Assembly (NCBI GenBank): GCA_024195585.1
Contig: SWBL01000683.1
Span: 1-11,474 of the forward strand
Source of the DNA: Aureobasidium sp. EXF-3400
Lineage: Eukaryota > Ascomycota > Dothideomycetes > Dothideales > Saccotheciaceae
Direction: 5' to 3'
DNA length: 11,474 nt
Shown here: one piece after another, positions 1 to 8,817 of the stretch
How positions within the stretch are numbered: the stretch's first letter is position 1
How the letters are laid out: the number at the start of each line of letters is the position of its first letter
Position numbers and translations under genes: made by a program
The notes under the pieces: generated by a model
Told to the model about the DNA's origin: nothing
What the model saw: only the letters and a program-made list of their open reading frames with translations
Databases searched by the model: none

Positions 1-1
1 C

Positions 2-106
2 TCTGTCCCTGCTGGCTCTGTCCCTGCTGGCTCTGTCCCTGCTGGCTCTGTCCCTGCTGGCTCTGTCCCTGCTGGCTCTGTCCCTGCTGCTTCTTCGCCT
101 GCTGGT
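2..106 (+). repeat. 15-bp coding minisatellite (SVPAG units)
   Basis: Five identical 15-bp units TCTGTCCCTGCTGGC run from 2 to 76, followed by two degenerate units at 77-91 and 92-106. The unit is a multiple of three, so copy-number change keeps the frame. Because the window starts inside the array, the true copy number is unknown. Confidence 0.95.
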
Positions 107-652
107 TCGGCCCCTGTTGTCTCTTCGGCCGCCGGTTCATCTCCCGTCAGCCCCGAGACTACCTCAGCCCCTGTCACTATCCCTTCGACCATGTTCTACT
201 ACAGCACTGCCGTCGTTACCGTGACTAGCTGCGCCGAGGGTGTTCAGAACTGCCCCGCCTCATCCACAGTCGTCATGACCTCTGTTGTCCCTACCGCATA
301 CTCCGTTACCAGCGTCATCTCTTCATCTTGGACTCCCATCGAGTACACCAGCCCTGCTGCCGGTGTTCCTCAAGAATCGGCTCCCGCTGTCTCTGCTCCT
401 GCTCCTATTGTTCCCACTTCCGCTCCCTTCGCCGTTTCCAATAGCACCATGATGTCTGTCGGCCCCAAGGGAACTGGTATCGTCGGAACTGGTATCGTCG
501 GAACTGGTATCGTCGGAAATGGTATCGTCGGAACTGGCTCTGGCATCAAGGCCACCTCCACCTACTCACCTTCTCAGTACACTGGTGCCGCCAACAAGGT
601 CGGTGCCGCTGGTCTGGCTGGTGTTGCTGCTTTCGCCGCTTTCCTTTTGTAA
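2..652 (+). CDS. GPI-anchored Ser/Thr/Pro/Ala-rich cell-wall protein, 3' part (5' end outside window)
   Basis: The reading frame is open from base 2, so the gene starts upstream and only the last 216 residues are visible. It begins inside a tandem array of Ser-Val-Pro-Ala-Gly units (residues 1-35), followed by a Ser/Pro/Thr-rich stretch and a segment with the pattern VTVTSCAEGVQNCPASS, which resembles the TVTSC...NCP modules common in fungal wall adhesins and structural mannoproteins. A second array, Gly-Thr-Gly-Ile-Val repeated four times with one Asn variant, lies at 470-529. The C-terminus has a small-residue cluster (TGAAN, residues 194-198, probable omega site), a Lys spacer and a 17-residue hydrophobic tail ending FAAFLL, which is what GPI transamidase recognises. 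Inferred role: secreted, GPI-modified protein cross-linked to wall glucan or held at the plasma membrane. The first ATG in the window (191) is internal, not the start. Function beyond location is unknown; no catalytic domain is visible in this part. Confidence 0.85.
   Translation, partial: SVPAGSVPAGSVPAGSVPAGSVPAGSVPAASSPAGSAPVVSSAAGSSPVSPETTSAPVTIPSTMFYYSTAVVTVTSCAEGVQNCPASSTVVMTSVVPTAYSVTSVISSSWTPIEYTSPAAGVPQESAPAVSAPAPIVPTSAPFAVSNSTMMSVGPKGTGIVGTGIVGTGIVGNGIVGTGSGIKATSTYSPSQYTGAANKVGAAGLAGVAAFAAFLL
470..544 (+). repeat. Second 15-bp coding minisatellite (GTGIV units)
   Basis: Units of GGAACTGGTATCGTC occur at 470-484, 485-499 and 500-514. A fourth unit at 515-529 has one base change (Thr to Asn) and a fifth, diverged one at 530-544 encodes GTGSG. 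All are in frame with the wall-protein gene. The near identity of the units points to recent slippage or unequal crossover. Confidence 0.95.
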
Positions 653-1466
653 GCAGTGTTAATAATCTTGTACAAGATTTGTTGATTTGAGGCGCTGCGT
701 TTAATATTCTTCACCCCCATTTTTTCCTTTTCCTATCTTCTATCTTTTGTATATACGACTTACTTCATCTTATAGCCTGATATTTTAGGCTCTTTTTACA
801 TATAAAATCCCAGTTGACCTTATAGGTATTGTTGCATCGTCTTGTATACGCGCTTGAGCCAAGTGCAAGACATCTCACGCCCCGCCCTTTTGTCGAGGTG
901 GGGCTTCGTCGCGCCTGCCACTTCCACTTCCTTCTTCTTTCCAATCTACAGCTCTCCCGTGTCATCTCGACTTCACTGTGTCGCTCCTATACCTTGTCCA
1001 ACTACCCATTGCTTAGCGAGAAATACTCCATCCAATATCGTTGGGACGCTGGCGCGAAGATGGCGGTTAATATACAACTCGAACCCAGGCGCTTAGACAA
1101 CGCGCCGAGCGACGAACATAATTGACGCGATTGAAGTTGCCAGCGGTCTATCAATATGTCTGCGACTCTCATCACACGGTGCATCGAAAGAAAAACATGC
1201 TGGGCCGCTGAAATGCAACGACATTCGTCCTCGACTACTGTATGCTGATCTGCATGCTGACAAGTATCGGGCGGTTTGGATGCTATTTACGGTAGGTACA
1301 GACCGAAGAGCGATGCGGTGCACTTACAGGCAGGCTAGCTCAGTAAGCTTGTGTAACCGATGACAATATATCTGACAAGGTCTCCCGATTCTGGTCCCAA
1401 GTTCTATTCATCCTCCTATCATTGTGGTTTATACTCAACGGCCAGTCGGTGGCGTGCAAGTAAAAA
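653..1466. other. Intergenic region between the wall-protein and aspartyl-protease-like genes
   Basis: This 814-bp stretch holds the 3' flank of the wall-protein gene and the 5' flank of the next gene. In the first part there is a 16-bp perfect palindrome at 664-679, a pyrimidine-rich tract at 712-748 and a TGTATATA element at 748-755. I find no convincing exon, tRNA or repeat in the rest. Short open frames here begin and end without splice support or recognisable composition. Confidence 0.6.
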
Positions 1467-3259
1467 ATGTCTTGTATGCTTTTTATCGTCATCTTCGTCC
1501 TCGGAGCATACGCGAGTGCTCCAAGATCACTCAACTATGATACGACCGTTGGTCCTGATGGTAGGTGCACCAAAGGCAGACATCTGTATCATTGACTGAC
1601 AACGAAAAGGCCCGTGGAACGCTTTGACCCAAACAGTCTCCTGGCCACAGCAAGTATGTCTTTTAACAACCGATATGAGATGATCTGCTGACTGTCAACA
1701 CCCAGAACATCACTTTGCTCCCTTCGTTGACGAAGACCAATTTATTCGTCCATACAGATGCATGCTCCGACCCTCGTAGTGCTTGCCCCCAGTCTCAAAC
1801 AAACCTCTGGACTGGTTTAATAGGTCCTTGGTCCTGGATGAACAGTACTCTATTCAGCGCCTCGACATGGGACACTTCCCTTGGTCCTCTGAACTTGTCT
1901 GGCCAAGCAAGCTATATCAGCGATAGGGTTACTCTCGGAAGCCCCGGACAAGATGATTCATACCTTGACTTCACTGCCAATGCCATCGATCAAAGCATCA
2001 ACGTCAACTACCCATCCCCTAATGTATGGTACACACTGGACACAGGATTCTTCTCATTGTATGGCGGCACAGCACATGTTGAGTATACCTCTTTAAATGG
2101 GAGTGACGTCTCGTTGAACACCACCTTGCCATTGGCGTATGCACAAGACGCCATACCCTCCACATTTTACGGTCTACATATCGGCTCAGCTTCGACTTCA
2201 GGTTTAGTACCTGGAAGTCTCGTCCTTGGAGGGTATGACAGGTCTAGATGTCTCACAACTCCGATCGTATCGAACACAGACACATTCGAGCTGGCCGACA
2301 TTGGTCTGGGTGTTGCCAGTGGAGACTCTCCTTTCCCAAAGGACAAGCAGCTGCCAGTGCGCAATCTCCTGCAAGATAGTGAAGTCAGCAGCGTCAAAGC
2401 ATACCCAAACCCGGGTGTGCCATATCTGTATCTGCCTCAGGAGACATGTGCGGCAGTCACTGAGCATCTCCCAGTCGAGTTCAACGAAACTCTAGGCCTT
2501 TACATATGGAACACATCAGCACCTTCGTACCAAGACATCATGACTTCTCCTTCCTATCTCTCCTTCGACTTCAGTTCAGAAACTTCAACAAGCACGATCT
2601 ACCTGCCGTTCGCACTCCTGAATCTCACATTGGACTGGCCGCTTGTCAAGTCTCCAACGCAGTATTTCCCATGCTCACCATACCAGTCTCCAGATGGCAA
2701 GTTCCATCTTGGCCGCGCATTCCTCCAAGGGGCTTTCATGGCGCAGAATTGGCAAACAGGAACGTTGATGCTCGCCCAGGCACCTGGGCCAGATATGGCT
2801 GACTCTTCTTTGGTCACGATTTCTGCCAATGGCACTTCCTCGGTGTTACCGATGATCAAGGCACCATCATGGGATTCGACATGGGCTTCAAAGCTCACGG
2901 CGTTTCAGCGCAATGGAAGTGATGCTTCGGAGCACACCAATGGTGTGGGTCACAATGACCTATCATCAGGAACAACGGCAGGCGTAGTTGTCGGTGTTAT
3001 AGTTGCTGTGATGCTTGTTGCCGGAGTATGCTGGGCTTGGCTTAGACGACAGAGGACGAAAGCAGCTCAGATCCATGAGGAGAAAATCCCTCCAGGGCTT
3101 GTGGAGGTTTGCGAAACGGGATCTGTGGCATCATCGTCGCTGCCCACCGAAGTTTGGGCGCCTGGAAAGCATGGACTAACGCTGAATCCTATCGAGTTGG
3201 ACGCGGCTTTTATAAACGAACTTCATGGTATATCAATGGAAGGAGGCAAGGGGACATGA
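1467..3259 (+). CDS. Secreted, membrane-anchored aspartyl-protease-like protein, probably catalytically inactive
   Basis: Spliced model: exons 1467-1560, 1610-1653 and 1706-3259, total 1692 nt, 563 residues. Introns of 49 and 52 bp start GTAGGT and GTATGT, and each has a CTGAC branch site. The start ATG has A at -3 and gives a clear signal peptide (residues 1-18, hydrophobic core, AYASA before Pro19). The mature part has the layout of the fungal peptidase A1 family: DGPWNALT near the N-terminus, and LVLGGYDRSR (about residues 219-227), a hallmark of the fold. It is rich in N-glycosylation sequons. The usual first catalytic DTG/DSG is replaced by HTDAC around residues 62-66. The second active-site segment reads PNPGVPYLYLP (280-290) where active enzymes have a D-(S/T)-(G/T). 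A transmembrane helix (471-491) is followed by LRRQR and a 72-residue cytoplasmic tail. Inferred role: cell-surface binding or sensing protein rather than a protease. Fold assignment is fairly sure; loss of activity is inferred from motif reading. Confidence 0.85.
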
Positions 3260-3434
3260 ACCACCTGCAATTGCATTCTTGGCTACGTATTGTATGTAAG
3301 ATGTAAAATCCTCCACGTAGTTGAGACGGTCTGTGGTCAGAAAATCGTAGCTGGTAATACGAAGACCAGGGACACTTGTTCCAAAGCTGAGTCAACCTGC
3401 ATTGTGATACTACAGCTTGTTGTTACGTGTGCCT

Positions 3435-3692
3435 TCAATCCATCCAAGCCAGTCTCGAGTTTCTCACCTCAAGAGACAGACGAACATCTTCTGCGAATTC
3501 AGCCTCTATCTTGGAGGCTTGACTGAGGCGCGCATTCTCTTCCTTGCAGACTTGGAGCTGGCACTCAAGCAGCTTAATCTTGGCTCTCAAGGTCTCTTCG
3601 GTGGCCATTGTTGTGTTTGTAGCATCCTGCGAGCCGCTGCGCGCGCCAGAAGCGAGGTGAGAAGTGGAGTTGGTGTCTTGAGCGGTGGACAT
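3435..3692 (-). CDS. Small coiled-coil protein, 85 residues
   Basis: A single open frame starts at an ATG with good context (AACAATGTC) and ends 175 bp from the stop of the convergent protease-like gene. Residues 1-30 are Ser/Thr/Asn/Ala-rich and probably disordered. Residues 31-75 form a charged amphipathic helix with hydrophobic a/d positions I39, L42, L46, C49 and L56, consistent with a short coiled coil. There is no signal peptide or membrane segment. I do not recognise the family and assign no function. A GTGAGA at 3462-3467 could act as a splice donor with an acceptor ending at 3397, replacing the last ten residues by about nineteen others; that intron has a weak branch site, so I keep the unspliced form. 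Codon and composition signals are modest in so short a frame. Confidence 0.5.
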   Translation of the reverse strand: MSTAQDTNSTSHLASGARSGSQDATNTTMATEETLRAKIKLLECQLQVCKEENARLSQASKIEAEFAEDVRLSLEVRNSRLAWMD

Positions 3693-4221
3693 TGTTCCGA
3701 ATGTTGGTTGCGACCGCTTGGATCAATGTCAGCCAAAGTCAATAATTAAGGACGTCAGTGGGACACATACACTGCAGTTCAAGAGAGGTTGACGTGCGCA
3801 AAGAGAAGGGGATCTTGCCGCGAAAAGAAGCCGATCTTGCGCGCGAAGACTGACGATGGTTGTTGTGGATGTTTCCCGGTAGAGTGCTAATTGTGGTCAG
3901 TCTCGACTTTCAGATGAGTTGCATGTTGGCCATACTAAATTAGACGTGAAAGGGAGAATGAAAGTCGAACAGAGACGCGTTGTGGAATAGGCGGATCTTG
4001 GAGAAGTTGTGATGAGACAAGCAGTCGACGACAGTTGTCAACAAAAAAGAAAACAGAAAGCAGAAAGGAAGTTTTCGTGGTGCTTGAACAAGGGTTGATT
4101 CACATGTGAGTGGCTTACTTATCGGCCTCCTCCTTCACTCCGCTTCCTCGTCGAACAAAACATCTCGTGCTGATCCCCAGCTCTATCTTCTTCTTCTACC
4201 AAGACATTATCTCCTTCATGT
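3693..4221. other. Intergenic region upstream of the 85-residue coiled-coil gene
   Basis: This 529-bp gap is the 5' flank of the minus-strand gene ending at 3692 and the 3' flank of the minus-strand gene beginning its stop at 4222. It contains an A-rich purine tract at about 4040-4070. I see no further exon, RNA gene or mobile element. Confidence 0.55.
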
Positions 4222-5061
4222 TCATACAGCATCACCTTCTTCTCCAGCGGTCGTAGTTCCAGACTTCAACAATTCGCTCAGCCTCTCGATGCTCTTCGGG
4301 AAATACTTCTCGACTCCGTATTGTTCAAGATAATCCCTCTCTTCGACAAGATCTTGAAGTGCAGCAGCCACCCAGTCATTAACAGTCTCCCTTCTCTCCC
4401 TCCTCTTTTCCCTTCTGTCCTTCTCCCACTCTAGTTTTTGTCTTTCCATTTGGCCGTATTGTTGTTTGTTTGGCCTTCCGGTCTTGAACGGGCCTACGTC
4501 TGCATCTTGCCTTGTCCATCTCTTTGGCACAGCAGGAATCTCATTCTGTCGCGTCGCTGGCGACTGTGTATTTCTCTTCGCAATTAATTCTAGCAGCTTT
4601 TCATCCAAAACACCAAAGGGATATTCGCTATCACCGTATCCGGACATCTTGGATGTGGTGTCGCAATCGGTATGCGAGGCATCAGCGACATACATTGCGA
4701 GGTTGAATGCAGGAACTAGTCCTCCATCCATCTTCTCCAACTCCTTCACAGGATCAAGAAAGTCAAGTGACTTGTCTGCATATGTGTCTGTCGAGATTGC
4801 GCGACTGTTGGGACTCATTTTGCGCACTTTTCCATCGAGGACTTTGAGGTGGGCTTCTATGGCTTTGACAGTATCTTTGTACAGTTTGTTGACTGTGGGA
4901 CCTTTGGCTGCGGGTGCCTTTTTGGTAGTAGTACTTTTGGGAGCGGATGTCTTCTTTTTGGGAGCGGCCCGGGTGGTGCCTTCCGAAGCTGAAGACCCGG
5001 CGTCTGGGTCGACATCGATGGCCGAGTAATGACGCTTGTTGGCTGCTGTTTTGGGAGGCAT
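4222..5061 (-). CDS. Lys-rich, highly charged protein of unknown function, 279 residues
   Basis: One intronless frame, start ATG in good context (AAATATGCC, A at -3), with no in-frame upstream extension. Residues 1-56 are Lys/Ala/Ser/Thr/Pro-rich with APKKKTSAPK and TTTKKAP, similar in composition to histone H1-like or nuclear basic tails and likely disordered. Residues 57-80 (VNKLYKDTVKAIEAHLKVL) look helical. A central folded-looking part spans roughly 95-165. A very charged helix (204-226, ERQKLEWEKDRREKRRERRE) is followed by a second amphipathic helix (228-267). There is no signal peptide or membrane segment. The basic stretches suggest a nuclear protein, but this is inference from composition only. 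I do not recognise a catalytic motif or a named domain. It has separate flanks and no sign of operon-like coupling. Confidence 0.7.
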   Translation of the reverse strand: MPPKTAANKRHYSAIDVDPDAGSSASEGTTRAAPKKKTSAPKSTTTKKAPAAKGPTVNKLYKDTVKAIEAHLKVLDGKVRKMSPNSRAISTDTYADKSLDFLDPVKELEKMDGGLVPAFNLAMYVADASHTDCDTTSKMSGYGDSEYPFGVLDEKLLELIAKRNTQSPATRQNEIPAVPKRWTRQDADVGPFKTGRPNKQQYGQMERQKLEWEKDRREKRRERRETVNDWVAAALQDLVEERDYLEQYGVEKYFPKSIERLSELLKSGTTTAGEEGDAV

Positions 5062-5655
5062 ATTTGTTTTGAGTGTGATGGAAAGGAAGAGGAGAAAGAA
5101 GAAAGCAGTTGATTAATATATAGTACGTCAAGCTACATCAAGATGAATGGCGGGGAATTGAGGGGCACGCGTATCCTCATGCAAAACTGCTGCGAAGCCT
5201 ATCGATTTAGACACATAGAGTACAAGTGACCTTATAACAATTTTGACTGTATCGCTCTTGTTCATCATACCGTTTTCTTCAGCTTGGCAATCTTTGCCCA
5301 CAAGATGCTCATTGCCGTAGTCTGTGTCTTCTCTGAATGCGCTGAACACCCGGTGTACAGTACTCCTTGTTCTTCCCTGCTGTATCACCACCTCTCTCCT
5401 CCTATAAACTCGAGCATTTGATTCAACCCGGGAAGTGTTTCCGCGCTGTCCTCATGAATGCTTCTCTTCTCCGAAAGTGCCGCATGTATCTCATGATGAC
5501 TGTCACCAAGGCAAAAACTGATGACGATCTGTCTTCTGCCCCTTCGAGGTCATTGCAAATCTTGAGATAGTCGGCAGAGCGATCGATGGGGATTTTGTGG
5601 CTGTTCCGAGGTCAAGCGTAGGCTGTTAACTTCAAGCAATGCCAACATCAGCCTC
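5062..5655. other. Intergenic region between two minus-strand genes
   Basis: This 594-bp gap holds the promoter and 5' leader of the Lys-rich gene and the 3' flank of the heptad-zipper gene. The first 50 bases are purine-rich on the plus strand, which gives a CT-rich leader on the coding strand. Weak open frames on both strands lack ATG starts in good context. I see no supported gene. Confidence 0.5.
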
Positions 5656-6033
5656 TCAGCCATGTGCGGAGGTGGACGCTTCGACAGCAGAAGCCTTCTT
5701 CTGGGTATCATGTAGCTTCTTTTCGGTCTCTAGCAACGTCTTTCGTGTTACGGCGAGTTCATTATGTGCTTCGGCAAGTTCGAGTCGTAGTTGTTCAATG
5801 ATCTGGTCTTTCTGGAGGAGGAGATTCGAGCCAGGACTTGTAGATGTTATTGACTCGACATGTGGAAGTCTCCTTGTGATGGGCTTTTTGACTCGCGGTT
5901 TTGAGATGAGAGCTGGTTGGATGGATATTGTTGTTACTTCGGTCGCGGATCGTGGACGGAGGACTCGTTTTGACGTGTTTGCGGTCAGGTCTTCTCCGGA
6001 GCGCTTGCGTTTGATGGGACTATTCGACGCCAT
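5656..6033 (-). CDS. Small basic protein with heptad (leucine-zipper-like) coiled coil, 125 residues
   Basis: Single frame with start ATG in strong context (CACAATGGC). Residues 6-11 (PIKRKR) look like a monopartite nuclear localisation signal, and residues 21-56 carry more basic clusters (SKRVLRPR, KPRVKKPITRR). From 70 on the protein forms a coiled coil with hydrophobic residues exactly seven apart: L72, I79, L86, L93, L100 and L107. The tail is Ala/Ser-rich. The basic clusters end about 15-25 residues before the zipper and lack the N-x7-R signature of bZIP DNA-binding regions, so this is not a classical bZIP factor. Inferred: a nuclear protein that dimerises through the zipper. I do not recognise the family. 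The next gene downstream in the same direction ends 594 bp away, so it is transcribed on its own. Confidence 0.6.
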   Translation of the reverse strand: MASNSPIKRKRSGEDLTANTSKRVLRPRSATEVTTISIQPALISKPRVKKPITRRLPHVESITSTSPGSNLLLQKDQIIEQLRLELAEAHNELAVTRKTLLETEKKLHDTQKKASAVEASTSAHG

Positions 6034-6256
6034 TGTGTCTTTGTGATGCAGATTTTGCCTACTCTGTGGATCAAGTGTCTATGTATGTTGTGCGCAAAAG
6101 GTCGTCTTGTTGATCAACGGCCAATCTCCAGGGTGACGCGATTTCGGCAACGCGAAGTTGGCGCGCAACGTCATCACGAACCTCCTGCTTCAACCTCTTC
6201 TCTTCTCCCTTTTCGAAGTCTTCCTTCCCTGCTAGGACGGCACCAAAAGAAGATGC

Positions 6257-8283
6257 TCAAAGCTTCTTTGGCTTCGTCTTCTTGATCGAACTCGTTCTTG
6301 GGCTACTTCTCGGACTCCTCCCCGGGCTCCTTCCTGGACTTCCCATCTTTTCTCTCATCGCAATCTTCAACCCTATCATGTCCTTCACGACAAGACCCTC
6401 CACTATCTCATCTATCATCTTCTCGTCTTTCGTTTTTGCCTTCTTCGCCTTTCGGGCCATTTCCCTCTCATCAGAAGGATCCAGAACTTTGTCGCGATAA
6501 ACGATTCCCACATCTATCACACCCGGCATCCATTCATCCGCCTCCAGTTCTAGACCAATCGCTACATCGTGCTTTATCTTCTCGGCAGTCGGGTCGTCTT
6601 CCCAAACAAGACGTACACCAACTGCAGCAAATCCTGAAAATGCTTGACTTCCGAACCTCAAGTATCGTTGATTCCAGAACTCATCCGTGAAGAAGTCCCG
6701 CATATACTGCATCCGTCAGCGTTTGCTTCTTGTACCTTTTGATGCCGTGTATACTACCTCCATCTTCATTGCGTAAAAGGTATGGTACAAGGGCGCCTCT
6801 TCTTCGAGAGTCCATCTGGATTTTTCATCAAAGTACTCGCCGTTGTGGACACCTGGCCATTTCCATGTCACCATGCCGAAAGGCGTTGTGAGCAGTCTTG
6901 GATTGGCGTTGTTTGGCTCCATTATCACACCTTTCTGCAACGAAAGACACTGTTAGCGGAACTTCGTGCAAGCATGGATATGGTGCTCTCAATAAGTGAG
7001 TCGACGCGATTCAGTATACATACATGGACTGCCGCTTCCAAGGCATTCCCCTCCTCTGCGATGCGGCTATCGTTGCAGAAGGGCGGGTTTACCTCAAGCA
7101 GTTTGTTTGTGCTGAGCCTATGTTCGAGTGCTCGATTAGCAGTCGTCCTAAGAGCAACCACAAGGTCGAAGAATACGCGCTAATTACCTGAAAACATGGC
7201 CTAACTCGTGAATGATAATTGTCGCCAGCCAAAGCTGCGTACGCAAGAAAGAGGACATGTTTTGCGCTTCAGGATTGTAGAGATCTGCAAGCGACGCGCT
7301 GCCATCTGCGATGATATATCGAAGTTCATTGTCGAGGCCAACTCTGCAAGCGCACCTGGTACACGTCTCGATATTAGCCAATGTTCTTACAAAGTTCTGG
7401 ACGAATTCAAAAGGTACAAGGCTTACGTGGTTTTTCCACCTCTCAACCCAGGCTTATCTATCGGATAAACTCTCGCAGAGACACTATCCCAGTTCTTGGT
7501 ATCACCCCATTCGAAGTGTACGAAATCTGTCAACTTCTCTAGCTCGAGAGCAGTCTGTCGCCTCTGCTGAGGTGTCGATCGGCCAGTATAGTATACGTAA
7601 ACATTCTTCATTTTCTTTGTGCCCCTTACCTGTGTCCAACGCTGACCGAGCGCCCACAGCATATCAAGAACACTGTCCATCTCCAGCATTCTGGTCACAA
7701 TCCTCAGGGTAGGCTTCAGACATTCGTACTCATAGTCGGATGTGAGTCGAAATTGGTTACGACGCACGATCGGATGAATGCCATCGTGCTTGCCAATGTA
7801 GAGTCCTGGGGCAGTTCTCTGTCTACTAGCTCTTGCCGCGACCTCGGCGTCAATTCTGAACTGGGGCGATATGGGTGAGAAAATACCGGTGCCCGTATTG
7901 ATACAGCCCAATTCCATCAACTTTGAGGGTGTGAGATATCTTAGAAGTGGATTATCTCCGAACCATGGTTGGCAGGGGTTATAGGCTGAGGTGTTGCTGT
8001 TTAAATCGGGTATTGGGCGGCTTTGTTTTAGTCCTGGGTAGGGATTTTTGCCGAGAGCTAGCACAGAAGGAGATACCTCGACCGTGTATTTTCTTCTGAC
8101 CCAGTCGCGTTTTGATGTTGCGTCTTTGAGCGCAGGTTTTTTGCCGATCAGACACAGATCTGGATCGAGGACCATTTGTCTCAAGTCATCTTCGCTCAAA
8201 GTGCTCGGGTCAAAGTTTGATGCGTCGAAAGGAGGTGACAATAGTGTGGGCGCAGGCATTGAGGATAACTTCGACATTGACAT
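6257..8283 (-). CDS. Predicted intracellular zincin metallopeptidase-like protein (HELGH), copy A, basic tail
   Basis: Spliced model on the minus strand: 8283-7427, 7355-7188, 7111-7024, 6934-6758, 6706-6257; 1740 nt, 579 residues. Introns are 71, 76, 89 and 51 bp. Every junction keeps frame and restores alignment with the neighbouring paralogue. The start ATG (AAAGATGTC) is the first in-frame ATG; the frame upstream has none. Residues 1-285 form an N-terminal module shared with copy B, including NPYPGL, YEY-CLKPTLRIVT, EMDSVLD and YYTGRST. Residues 332-341 (IIIHELGHVF) give the zinc-binding helix HExxH at 335-339. NPPFCND...RIAEEGNALE (350-367) supplies glutamates E361, E362 or E367 as candidate third ligands. 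The C-terminus ends with SPGRSPGRSPRSSPR (553-567) and KKTKPKK (572-578), basic and NLS-like. No signal peptide. Expected activity is zinc-dependent peptide hydrolysis; substrate unknown. The acceptor of intron 2 could lie 6 bp earlier (in frame). I cannot name the family. Confidence 0.8.
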
Positions 8284-8817
8284 CTTTATGCGTTCATAGA
8301 TTCTGTTGATTCCCAAGCGAGGGAGAATTGGTGGAGAATCAGGGCTGTTGTGATTCAGCAAAACTCACAGCATGAGAGGTTACAGGTGAGTTAGACCAAA
8401 AGGAAAATCTTTTGTTACTCAAAGACCTCTGTTGACCGGATTTGGCGGTCATCTACAAAGAAAAACATCACTACTGTGTACGCCCCAAGCTCGCGTATTG
8501 AAGCATGCGTTCTTTGTTTGTCGAAGCTGATTCTTACAGTTGGCTTATCTGGAATCTACACACGTATCGCTCAATGACTATCATCCGCTTGATGGAGAAT
8601 CAGAACAACGCCCAGTTAGGAAGCTACCATTAGAAAGGAATGACACCACTGAAAGACTCATAACTATTCGCTCAGTGTACTCGAGAAACATCTTATCAGG
8701 ACTACATACTTGTCGCAGATCATACTTAATTCGAGTGGAGTTGACTCAAGGGACGATCAAGGTATCCATGTATTCCGGCTATCAGAGTCTGACTGGAGAC
8801 CACATCACCACCGTCTA
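8284..8817. other. Intergenic region between the two zincin paralogues, with 5' leader of copy A
   Basis: This 534-bp gap contains the leader of copy A. On the minus strand it holds two minimal upstream ORFs, ATG CTG TGA at 8373-8365 and ATG AAC GCA TAA at 8297-8286, the second ending 2 nt before the main ATG. The rest is the 3' flank of copy B. I see no degenerate exon of a third paralogue and no mobile element. Confidence 0.55.

Noticed and set aside
829..1125. 98-residue plus-strand frame in the first intergenic region
   Set aside because: No conserved feature, no splice signals fitting an extension, and overlapping equally long frames in other phases.
2036..2047. Leu-Asp-Thr-Gly in the aspartyl-protease-like protein (residues 157-160) as the catalytic DTG
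   Set aside because: It lies some 95 residues after the expected N-lobe active-site strand and too close to the GGYDRSR motif. Its context (WYTLDTGFFSLYGG) matches the later loop of the N-lobe, so the triad looks fortuitous.
4466..5029. 187-residue open frame on the plus strand
   Set aside because: It lies wholly antisense to the Lys-rich gene, is Ser/Leu-rich as expected from the complement of Lys/Glu codons, and has no domain.
5128..5570. Overlapping 87-residue minus and 67-residue plus frames
   Set aside because: Both begin at non-ATG codons and have no recognisable composition or domain; they fit chance open frames.
5656..6033. Classical bZIP transcription factor
   Set aside because: The zipper is present but the basic region lacks the N-x7-R spacing and is not directly joined to the first heptad.
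5639..6046. 135-residue open frame on the plus strand
   Set aside because: It is antisense to the heptad-zipper gene over nearly all of its length, and its composition is that of a shadow frame.
8284..8361. N-terminal extension of zincin copy A back to 8361
   Set aside because: The codon at 8361 is TTG, not ATG, and the extension has no counterpart in copy B. The first in-frame ATG is at 8283 with A at -3.
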